From Symsagittifera roscoffensis (lineage: Eukaryota; Xenacoelomorpha; Acoela; Convolutidae), in contig NC_087069.1 of assembly GCF_963678635.1 (NCBI RefSeq), positions 43,726,688 through 43,790,687 of the forward strand: a stretch of DNA of 64,000 nucleotides, in the 5' to 3' direction. Numbering within the stretch: the stretch's first letter is position 1; each line of letters begins with the position of its first letter. The notes below the pieces were generated by a model that ran no database searches, had not been told where the DNA came from, and saw only the letters and a program-made list of their open reading frames with translations. The position numbers were made by a program, and so were the translations under genes. Shown here one piece after another: positions 49,261-61,200 of the stretch.

Positions 49261-52200
49261 CCATTAATTTCGTTTATCTTTTTTTGATATCTTCTTGGCA
49301 TTCAAGATTCGCGTGTTGTTCTTCAGTATCACTGAGAACCTTTTAGGGTTGCCTAACAAGCACATTGGATGTTTGCTGGCTCATTTGAACGCTTTCTTTC
49401 TGAATTTCTGCGAAGATATCCCTCGAATTTTATATTTTTTCTTGTTTTGCCTATCATAATACATGGGAATAGTGTAAATTGATGTATTTCTCCAAATTTT
49501 GATCTGCTAGTGGATCGACTTCCTGCCTGTTCCTTATTGGTGGTCTAATGATTACTGAGCCCAAAAAATTTCTTTCTTCTCTAGCTAATATTTTTGGGGG
49601 GAGCAGAATCTTTTTATTCGTAATGTTTAAACGTTGGCAACAGGTGGATTTTTCGAGATCTTCATGAAGTTGTGATCTGCTAGTGGACTGACTTCCTGCC
49701 TGTTCCTTATTGGTGGTCTAATGATTACTGCGCCCAAAAAAATTGGTTCTTCGTTAGCTAAAATTTTTGGGGGGAGCAGAAACTTTTTATTCGTAATGCT
49801 TAAACATGGGCAACAGGTGGATTTTTCGAGATCTCGCGAAGTTGACTTCTCCTAGTGAGCCGACTTCCTGCCTGTTCCTCATTGGTCGTCTAATGATCAC
49901 TGAGCCCAAAAAAATTGGTTCTTCGTTAGCTAAAATTTTTGGGGGGAGCAGAAATTTTTTATTCGTAATGCTTAAACATGGGCAACAGGTGGATTTTTCG
50001 AGATCTCGCGAAGTTGACTTCTCCTAGTGAGCCGACTTCCTGCCTGTTCCTCATTGGTCGTCTAATGATCACTGAGCCCAAAAAAATTGGTTCTTCGTTA
50101 GCTAAAATTTTTGGGGGGAGCAGAAATTTTTTATTCGTAATGCTTAAACATGGGCAACAGGTGGATTTTTCGAGATCTCGCGAAGTTGACTTCTCCTAGT
50201 GAGCCGACTTCCTGCCTGAGTCCTAGTTGGGCCTTGAAGGTATTCCACGGGTTCAAAGCGGTTGCATTACGTATATTTCGACTTGGGTGTCAGTTTTTCA
50301 GAAAAGCTCAACTTGAGGAAATGAGAGTTTTCTCGAAATTTTATACTTTTTCTGTTTTATTTTGGTTTTTTCGTGACTTCAATTGTATCGATTGGGTGGT
50401 TTTGGAGCTTACATTGTTAAGAATGCATGCATGAACGTTACTAGCTGATATCGTGATTTTTCGTCACACATAAATAAAGATTTTGATGTTCGTTTTTTCG
50501 AAAATGTCGCAAATTAGGCTGAAAACTCTGCTTTCTTTCAATTTGTCGAGTCCACATCCGATTTTCGGCATGGCTATAGCGTTTATTCCCTTCTGCAGTA
50601 GCTGCTGCTTCATGCAGTTGAGGCTTCTTGACAAATCGTAGTATGTTGGCTTGTCAAAAAATTGTGGTTTTGTGACTAAATTGAAAATTGACTTGTTTTC
50701 CCAAGGCAAAGAAACTGAAACTGATGATCCAACTATCGGTGTTTCAATGCTTTTTAGGGTTGGTTTGATGCATGGGTAGGCGCTGCTGATCTGCTGTGCT
50801 ACTCCTTTTGCCATTTGAAAGTCACTTGAGACGCAGTGAGCTATAGAGCCAGGGAACTGTAGGACATCACCTGATCCCACAAAGATATTTGGTTCATATA
50901 TTGCATTTACCGAGTCTTTGCTGCTTCCAGGTCCATCTTTTTGTTTAGTGAATTGTTTCGCTCGTTTAACGCTGTCCATAATAATGTTCCTTTTCGAATC
51001 CCGTGAAGGAAAGTCTTCATTCGCCGCCTCCGCTTTCTTTCGTATGTTTGCTTTATTGTCCCTTTGCGTTGATCGTGGAATGAATGTAACTGGGGCCACT
51101 TCGTGTCCGTCAACGGTTCGGAGTCCATACTTTCGCGGTTGTTTTGGGCGGCTGGGTATTGGGTGATATCGAACATCATTACTAAACCGAATTTGGGCGT
51201 GAATTCGGTCTCTAGCTTCAGCTGCTGCTTTTCGTCTGACAACTGGCTGTGGTTCGCGAAACAATTCGTCGAGGTTGTATCCCTCAGGATCAGAGTTGTT
51301 GCTGGTTAATCTGTCAGTGACCTGTTCATCAATGATATCCATTGGTGGCGCTGCTGGTAGTTCAGCGAGTGGTAATTCATGCACATGTACTGCTCCTGGG
51401 ATTGGGGGTGGATCCGGCGGTGGTGGTATTACTGGTACTGGGACCGGTAATGGTACCACTATTGGTGCTGCTGGAATTGGCATCGGTGCAGGTGCTGCTG
51501 CAACTGCTGGCGCTCCAAAGGGCACTGATAGTCTGATTCTAGCTGGTGCGGCTGGTTGATCGGTTTCGTCAGGATTATCAGGTTGGATCTCATCTAAGAG
51601 TTTCGGCAAGTTTTCGTCGAAAAGTCCTGGTTCGCTTCGGTATTTTCCGAGTGAAGGATCCGTTTGAAACTTCGTTGGATCTATTGGATTGAGATCTTCT
51701 GGTTGATGCTGTGGATCAACTGGTCTGAGACGAATTCGGTGCACACATTGGGTGTAGTTAGTTCCAACTTTCCGAATTATATAGTTCGAATTTGTTAACA
51801 CTTTCTCAACTCTGTACAGGGGTATCCAGACTTGCATTGATTTGCTTCCAAAGTCTGACTGTGTAGTCAGCAGAGGATTTAGTAGTAAACAAAATGATTC
51901 GACTGAGAGGCTGCGCAAGTGCCTTTTGATCGTAATATCCTCGATACTTGTGGTACGAAGAAATCAAGTTCTTTTTTGTTTCTTTGAACTTTTCTAGCAT
52001 CGCGTCTTGCATTGCCGTAACGAAGTCTGATTCTGCTGTTACTGATTCCATTGCTTTCGTCGAAAAGCGAAGATCAAGTGGTTTTGTTGGTTCTCTTCCA
52101 TGAAAAATAGAGCTAGGGCAGCATCCAATTGATGAAGAGTACGACGTATTGTGAATGAATGTTGCCAATGGGACATATTTGTGCCAGTCTGACCATTGTT

Positions 52201-55200
52201 CATTAGTATTCAGCTTCAAGATCCTTTTTAGAGGTCCATGAGATCGCTCGACAAGACCAATTGATTGTGGATGTTTCAGCGTTGCGTGATTGATTTGAAC
52301 TTCTAATAGAGTTGTCAATTCATGCATTAGTTCTGACGTGAATGTCGTTCCGAGATCTGCTATGATCTTTTTCGGTATGTAGCTGTGCATGAAAAATATT
52401 TTCGTGAGTTCCCTTGCTACTGTATCAGCGCTAGCGTTTGTCAATGGTGCTGCAAACAAGTATTTCGAGAAGACATCGATTCCAGTTAATACAAATTTGT
52501 ACACTGGTGACTTCAGTGGTCCAACGATATCGATTTGCATCATGTCTCCAGGAAAACATTGCAATGACGAGATTGGTTGCAATGGCGGAATTTGATATTT
52601 TGCAGATGCTCTTTTGAGTTGCAAGCATGTTAAGCAATTTTTGATTGTGTTAGTTAAAAATTCGGTGAATCCTGGAAGGTAGAATCGTTTTCTGAACTCT
52701 TCTGTGGTCCTTGTCATTCCCAGATGTCCACCGGTTCGCGAGTTGTGTAGTCGGTACACGACCTCGTTCCAAAGATGTTTTGGTAGGCAGTATTGCTTAT
52801 GTTTTACGTGTCCCGTGTCATCGTAGAAGTTTCGATACAGTACTTCGTCGTCGATTATCAGTCTATTGAATTGTTTAGCATATTTTTTCTTGCGGCTATT
52901 TTCGTATGTCAGATTGGGAACTTGTTCGTTTCGTTTCCAATCCTTAACTTCTACTATATCATTATCTTTGTCTTGTTCATTTTTCAAGTCGAGTACTTCG
53001 TGACTCATATTCAGGTCACTGAAAACATCAGCAGGATCAGGGTGTTGTACTGCTGCGGTGATTGGTCTCGTTATTCGGACAAAGTTTTGTGGTTGAATGG
53101 TTGCACTAGCTTCCTGTGAGCTTAGCTCTCTCATGACGTTTTCATACAGTCCGAGTTCAAGCAGTTGTGCTCTGAGGTTGTCGTCGATCTTCTTCTTTTC
53201 AGGAAATGCATCATCCATTGAGTGGATCAGGTTGAGAGATGCATCCGGTAGTTTCGCTGTCGTGTCGATTTGTATCTCACGCACTGGTATTTTGTCCGTC
53301 AATTTCAGTGACAATGAAGCTGATGGGTCAGTTTGCATTCGTGACAAAAAATCTGCTGCATAGTTTGCTTTTCCAGGTATATGAGCGATAATGATGTTGA
53401 ATGACATGACGCGGTCCAAGAAATTCCAAACCGAGGGTGGAATAGTCTTCGCTTGGAAAAATTGTGTTAAGCTTCGATTGTCAGTCAGTATTATCACTGG
53501 TTTTGATGATCCCCAGATGAAATGAGAAAAATGATCGAGGGCAAAATATAGTGCTAAGAACTCTTTATAGTAGATGGAGAACTTCAGTTGTGCTGTGTTG
53601 AAGAGTCTTGAACCAAATGACACTGGTGCATACGTTTTCATTTCACCTTTGTTGTCAGTTTTCACATAGTCTTCAACCATTAGCACGAAACCTGTTCCAT
53701 GATAGCTTGCATCACATAGTATTACATATTGTAATCCTGGTTTTGGTAAGCGGAGCGTTATGTCCGTTGCCTGAATTAGATCATGTTTTAGCACTTCGAG
53801 ACTTTTCTGATGCTCTTCATTTGTTTGAAATGCTATATCTTTTCTGAGTAGGCGATAGAAAGGTATCAGTTTTTCACCTAAGCTTGGCATATAATTCCGG
53901 AAGAATTGAACAAATCCGATTAGTCTTTTAACTTGTTTTACAGTTTGCGGCATTTTAATTTTCTTAAGGAACGTCGAAATTTTCTCTTGTTCAGGTGATA
54001 TTCCTGCTGGTGTAATTATATTACCAAGGAATTTCATTCGTTGTGTTCCTTTTTCACATTTGTTCGGTGATAATTTTAATCCCGATTTCCTTACACATTC
54101 GAAAATTTTTGAGAGGGTCGGTATTAGTTCATCAAAATTATTCACTGCACTTCCTATGTCATCCATGAACTGTGTACATAAGTCGGCTGCTAAGCATGGG
54201 TCAAGATAGTGCCGTATGAATGAACTAAAGCCCGTGACTGATTTGCTTAGACCTTGAGCTAGGCATTTGTATGCATAAGTTCGTGAACCGAAATTAAATG
54301 CCAAAAGTTGAACTGAAAGGTCATCTGCCATTTGCACACAGTGGTATGCTTGCGAACAATCAAATTTGGTAAACAAGCTCTTTCCTGCGAAGTGGTTTGA
54401 TGCATCTGTCATGTTTGAGATCGGAAAGTTGCTGTTGATATAGTCATTCTTCAGTGAATGATTTATTCTTCTGAGGTCAATCAACATCCGCAATTTACCA
54501 GATGGTTTTCGATGTGCAAACAATGGACTGCTATATTTTGAATGTGACAATGTTGTTATAAGTCCATAATAGTGCATTAGGGCAAGTTCCACTGTCAATT
54601 CTTGTCGCAAATGTATCGGCGTAGGTGGGCCTTGTGTGTACAAAGGTCGTGTGTGTTCCGGTTTCAGTTTGATTTTGAGGTCGGAATTGTAACCAACATC
54701 AAATCTATGTTTGGCGAAGATGTCCGAAAATTCAACAAGCAAATCTTCTACTTTTGACCTTTGGTCATGTGTCAATACCGAGTTCTCCCACTTAAAATTC
54801 TTGATAAATGTCAATCGATCTTGAAAGTTCATTTTTGGTTCAATTTTTTCAAGACCTTGAAAATGAAGAATTTGGTCGTAAATGTCACGTTGGATTTGTG
54901 GAAGTAATACAGGGTTTTGACATGTTTCAGGAGTAGGAAACCAAAATTTTTCATACTCAGGTTGACGTTGCTGTTGAGACTGCTGATTATCACAATGTTG
55001 CTGAATTAGCTCGTTAATGCCCATTTCAATATCGTCTGGATTATTCATTTTTGCAAAAGCAAGCATTTCTGCATCAATTGGTATTAGATTTTCTGCTTCA
55101 GTTAGAGTCAGAATTGAAAATTTTCCAATTTCGGTTTTGAAAGGCAATGTAACATGATGATCAGTGATGTTAAAGGCTGTGATGTATAGCAGGTTATTTG

Positions 55201-58200
55201 TCAGAACTTCACTAATTGAGGAAGTGAATGCAATTTCGCAATTTTCTTCAAATTCTTTCGATGGCATTACGATTCCGGTTGTTTTTGCCATGTCCCGGCA
55301 TGCGTCCTTTAAATGACATTCCACCAGAATGGTTTGATGCGGAGCTATTGTTTGACGTTTTGTTAGAATTAACGGGAATTTTTTCACTCGATTAATTCTT
55401 CTAGGCTCGTTTGGAGGTTTTATTTCGTTGATTTGCAGAGTCAAATCTGGAAAATGAAGTAAATTATACTTGGCACAGATATGAATGTGGTGTTTTTTGT
55501 AGAAAGGGTTTCCTAGAATTATTGAGTTGGCTGCATGTAGAACGAGAAAAGATTCTACAAATGTCATGTCTGCCAATTTAAATTCCAGTGTTACTTCTGT
55601 TTCAATTGGCACGAGTTGTCCTCCTGCCATTCTTACTCTCTTAAGTTTTGATTCACTTATTTTAAGAGGGCGGTATAAAGATTTTTCATCTTTTAAGTCG
55701 TCAAATGTCTGTTTTGAGATGACATTTGCGCAGGCTCCTGTATCAACCAGGGCTCTTCTTTGTAATCCCGATGAGAATCGTAATTTTGTGTACGTCAAAA
55801 CTGTTCCTTCCGCAGGAATTACTGCGTAAAGGTTGATTATCTCATCAGGTGGAATTGACGGTTTTGATGATTTAGATGATTGAAATGATTTGGGGGACTG
55901 ACTCGGTGGCTTGATTAGTTTTTTGGCTGATTCTGAAACGGAAATGATTGACCGTGTCCTTGTGGTTTTTGTCTCCACCAGCATTGGCTTGCCGTATGGT
56001 TGAATTTACCACAAATGTCACAGAATTTGGCTGATGCTCGAACCATTGGTTCGAAAGATCCAGATGGAAGTTGAATGTCAGCTTGCGCTGTCTGAGTTCC
56101 ATTGAATTGATGTTGTTGTGGTTGCAGGTAGTTCGTTTTGCTGTACCTGTGCTGGTTGAATCTGCACCATCGACTGATTTTGCTGCATATTTGGGTACTG
56201 TTGGTATTGATACCATGGTGGATATTGCTGAGGTGCAATTGGTCCCATATTTTGGAAATTAGTCTGATTATTGTTAAATCCAAAATGATTTTGCCAGTTA
56301 GATCTGTTTTTTCCTTTCCTGCCACTTTGCTGCTGTCCAGGCCAATTATTTTGGTTTTGGTTACCACTGCACTGACTGTTTTGGTTTGCGTTGTTCTTGT
56401 TTTGATGAGAAGGCGGATTCAATTGTTTCTTTGACTGCTCAGTTATTTGTGATCTCATTTCGTTGATCTGCTTCTCAATTTGTTCCTGATTTGTGGACAA
56501 TTTTGTGAGAGCACTGATCAAATTTTCTGAGACTCTGTCGTTTACTTCATTAAATCCGTCTTCCGGGTAGTCTTCGTTTCGGCAAACTTCTCGGATCATG
56601 ATCTGCTTCTTCGTCAAATTACACAATTCTTGGACAGTAGTTGCTTGTGGTTGCTCCATCAATTTTGATCGCAGCCAGTTTGGCATTCCTTTTATGAACA
56701 ATCGTTTAATTTGTTCATTGCGATTGTCATTTACTGCATCTATTCTTTCTTGTCGTTGTGCAGTTTCTCGGTGAAATCGCGCTGTGTCTGCTACTAATGG
56801 TGCTCCGTTTAATGCAACATCGATTGGGTCGACAGCTGGCAAATCTGGGGTTGGGTACGCTCGTTGCGCTTTATTTGTCAAGTTCACCAAGAAGTTCTCG
56901 GGTGAATCGATTTTAGGATCGTAACGTAGCTGTTCTAATTTCAGTACATGGATTTCTTGAAGCTGGGGATTGCAGAAATGATCCCTTAGGGCGCCAAGAC
57001 TATTCTCTACGTTCGCTCGAATTGCTGCTGGCAGCGTTTGGTAGAATCGTAGTGCCGCTTCTCGTAGGTGTAGTTGCAAGAAGTTCGCTTGCTGACCAGG
57101 AGCGATTCCCGCAACTCCGATGTATCCTCGGAACAATTGCTCGAATTGCTGGAAGTCTTCTTTGTCCGTTCCACCGTATGGTGCGACCGAAATTTGCGCG
57201 TGTGCCATCTTATTACAGTTGAATGATTATCAGATTTGTGATACAGTTAATGATTGAGCACAGCACTTAGTCGATTTAAGGGGGGCACAAGAAAATTTTG
57301 CTAGACTTTCCTTATTTTGGATTATTGAACCTTTATGCATCTATTGCTATTCTGATTTTGGTTATTCTTTCCATCAGGGTTTGCTAATATTTCCGTTACT
57401 TCGCTTTTTTTGGTTGGGGAACTTATTAGTTACAATATCAATTTACTGCAAGTGAGTTTTGAGTTTGTTTTTAACTAACTGTTTTGACGTTGGAAACCTT
57501 TCATCTACTTCCTTTTCTGCCTCTTCAGTAGCTCACTTGACATACCATCTGACAGAAGTAGAGAAGCTGTAGGTCACAATCCACATGTCTGCTTGTAGAT
57601 TGGAAAAAGTTGTCAGCTCAGGAGATGTTGAAAAGTTGTGGTTGTCTTCTTTTTTCTCCCTGTCTGTCAGTTGTTCACTGAGTTTTGCTCTGCTGCCAAC
57701 ATCTGAGCATTGCTGTGCTGATCAAGATGTTTTTTTTTTTTTTTTTTGTTCTGCTTTAGCAAAGTAGTGTTGTCACTTTCTGCTCAAATTATGATGTTTG
57801 GAATCGCCGATGACTGTTTTGAATCCAGAAGTTGAAATTCCCGCGAAAGTCACCATATAATATTCCGTATCTGGCGGATGGATAATACGGGTATACTGTC
57901 GTCTACTGTTATGCGAGCTGTTCAATTGGTAATGTTATTTAGCACTACTGGCTATCAATTGTATTTAGATTGGATTCATTATTTAGATATGTCTCGAGCG
58001 GTAACGACCTATCTTGCTTTAAAGGATGCTGGTTCCGATTCCTAGCTTCTGATATTTCGCAAGTCGATCGGCGCAAGTAAGGGCATGATTGGAATAGTTT
58101 ATTAAGTTGATCTCTATTCAATTGATTCGTAGCTCGGTATAAATCTCCAATGATTGGTATTAATTACCATCAATGTTTACATAGTTAAATAAATATATGA

Positions 58201-61200
58201 TGCAGCTCTATTTTAACATCAAGGTGAATTATGTAATCTATTCGGTTCAGATGGTTAATTAGAATGAATGACATCATGAAGGGATGATGTCACAATTATT
58301 TTGTCACGTTGAACATTGCTAAAAATATATTTACAGGGCTTAGTGAGTGTAAGCTCTTAGACCTGTATATTTTGAACTGACGGCAGCTACTTCAATTTGC
58401 AAGCACATAAAGCTTTTTATTTATGTTGTGCTCCGATCCGAGTGTTTGATCCCAGGGTTAGCATAAAGTTTAGCAAAATATTGCTATATATACTGTTTTG
58501 AGAGAGCGCGAGAAATCAAATTGTTCACCTGAAAAGTTCGGCAAGGTTTTTTTAAAAATCTTCCCACCGCCCTCGAGAACAACCTCGATCTGCCCATGAT
58601 GTGCTTCTCTGGTTATAACATGAAAAAGGGGAATAGCCACTTATTATTTTAGGTAGTCAGAATTGGCGTGCGCGCGATTTTTTGATTTTGTTATATAATT
58701 TTTGGTTTGTCAATTCATTTGCTCGTTATAGTCATTCATTTTGCATCGCAAGTAGTGCGAAGCTCCGCTTCGCCTGTCTAAAAGTTGCCACCCAAATTGA
58801 AGGGTGTGCTTTTTGATGCTAGTTTATTTATAATAAAGGTGGTATTGCGATTCTATGTTTCAGACTAGAGCGCCTGGAACATCTGGCAGCCAAATTTGCA
58901 GTGAAAGCGAACAGTCAGGAGTCATGGAGTACTGGGAAGGAGGATGAGTTGAGTGGGGCAGTGACTGCGAGACAGTTGCATGAGGTGCGTGCTCTCAGGA
59001 GAAGACACGAGGCATTCGAGAGTGACCTCACAGCCCATCAGGACAGGGTGGAACAGATTGTGGCCATTGCTGAGGAACTGAAGTGAGTTTTACTGTTTTT
59101 TTTTAAAAAAAGAAACAGATTGAAGTATGCTTTTTTTTGTAAAAGAAAGAGTTACTGTAAAATAATAGAAACTGGAAGTAAGGTTGACATATAGCAGAAG
59201 CACTCAAGTTACTTTGGTTTGATCCTTTAAGCTGCGGTGTACATATTTTTTTTTGGCAGAGTGCAACAGATTGTGGAACGTTTGTAAAGAGATAGTGGAA
59301 AGTTTGTGATTTTTTTGACCTTTTCGCAGGTTTGTCGTATTTGGAAAAATCCGTTATTGAACACGTTTTGAAAGGTTTTGATTGAAAAAATGTTTTTTTT
59401 CTTTGGCGCGCCGTATTCCATCCTACCCAGTGCCTTTAGAAAGCTTGAAAATTATGACTTTCTCACAGTAGTTTCGAAGAGGGTGAGGAAGAGAAGAATG
59501 TTATTTTGATCTCAAATAGATTACAGGCACATCTATTTGGGATCAAAATAACATCCTCCTCTTCCCATGTCTTTCAAGTGTTTTGAGAGAGCTCGGTAAA
59601 TCTTGTAATCCACTACCTCTTTTGTGGACTTTTCAGAACCGCGCCTTGATTCGAGTCATCTTACTACTTAGCTGTTTCTAGTGTTTTATGAAGCGAATTT
59701 TTCAGACAGAATATGTGTCTCAAGTTTGTTTAAAATATCGAAATTCGAAATTGGATGCAAAATTCTATCAAAATTGAAAGGTTGATCTTTTTTTTTAATA
59801 GTTATTTTAGTCCGAAGTTTGAGCAACTCTCGATAAGTTCTTATATAACCCTGTATTTTAGTGCTCTTGGCTACCATGACGCTCCGGCTATCAACCAGAG
59901 ATGTCAGCGAATCTGTGACACGTGGGACCTGCTGGGGGAACTGAGTGGCAAACGGAGACACACTTTAGAGGTAAATGATCATTAGAGAACTGTAGATATA
60001 AAACTAATATTTTTTCTGCCCAAGCGGAGTGTATTGTCATACTACGAAAGAACCTAAGTCGCAAACAAAATTGCTGATTTCGTGGCATTTTTGGCAGGGG
60101 TGGATGTAGGATTTTGTCGAGGGGGGCGAATTTTCAAAAAAAAAAAGGAAAATGCTGCCGACCTTTTTTTAGGTCGACTAAATTGATTTGCCGAGCTCTC
60201 GCAAAGAATTATAAAGACCTTGTTTTTGGAGAATTTTTCTGCACCGCAGGCAGAATGTTGAATAAAATAAGCAAAAAAAGCGTTTTAGGCGGTTTTTGAA
60301 AATTTCTTTGGAAAAACAGGCCAAAAAAGCGTTTTAGGCGTTTTTGGAAAGTTTTAGCATTTTTTGGAAAATTTTCTAGAAAGTTTTAGGGTCCGTCAGC
60401 TAAAAGGGATATCTCAAAATATTACAAAGGGGGGACCCTTTGGGTCGACTGGAGGTCAAATCTCTGGGGGGGGGAGGCGTCCGCCCCCCTAAATGCGCAA
60501 CTCTTATATAGGTCTTGCTGATATTTTCATTTTTTTTTTCAGGAAAAAGTTAAATATTGTTCACGCTCAACTTAGATTTTTCGCGGTTTGACTTGTGATT
60601 TAATTTTAATTTCAGTGCACTTCTGTTGTTAAAAGGAAGGCCAACTGCACTTTAGAACAGCAAAATTTTAAAGGCCACGAAAAATGTGATCGACTACTAA
60701 TTTCAGCGAAACAAAAGTTTTACCTATTGATCCGGTTTTCTCAAATTGGGTTAGTTTTAACAAAGAAGTGTCTATCATAAATTGTTCTACGAATTCAAAG
60801 AGCTTTAAGGCAATCTATTTTTTTCGTCGAAATTTTCAGTAAGGCCAACAGAAATTTCTCAGTTTGATTTCTGATTTCTTTCTTCGGTTCATTTCCTTTG
60901 TTAAAAGGAAGGCGAACTCCACACTTCTTAGCGGAATGAAAACTTCACCTGTTGATCCAGTTTTCTCAAATTGAATTGTTTCTTGAAATTAAAATTGAAA
61001 TTTTTCTTGAAATTAAAAAAGCTGCATGATCATATTTTTTTACTTAAGAATTCTAAATCTAGTATCAAGTATTTTTCAAAAAATTAGTCACTATTTTTTG
61101 TTAAACTGTGTTCATTGACTTCTTTCCAACTGTCTGTTGGCTATGCTCTCGCCTCTCTGCTAATAAGATCGATAATGATAATTATATTAATTAGAATGTT

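Larger units (their letters stand above)
47840..58294 (-). mobile_element. Complete Ty3/gypsy retrotransposon C inside alpha-actinin intron 10
   Basis: 10,455 bp in minus orientation, opposite to the host gene. Two 439 bp LTRs read as identical. Target duplication ATTAT is present at 47835-47839 and 58295-58299. Sense order: LTR, primer-binding site, leader, gag, -1 slippery site, pol (protease, RT, RNase H, integrase), integrase C-terminal module fused to a Pro-rich linker and a macro domain, 2.2 kb 3' region with tandem repeats, LTR. Identical LTRs imply a very recent insertion. Two +1-type register breaks interrupt gag and pol. Confidence 0.95.

Noticed and set aside
49806-50434. Repeating 73-94 codon plus-strand frames ([20 protein letters not shown])
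   Set aside because: Produced by the 172 bp tandem repeat; each copy is just the same frame again and lies antisense to the element.
51275-51559. Plus-strand Gly-rich frame at 51275-51559
   Set aside because: It is the antisense shadow of the Pro/Ala-rich linker of element C Pol.
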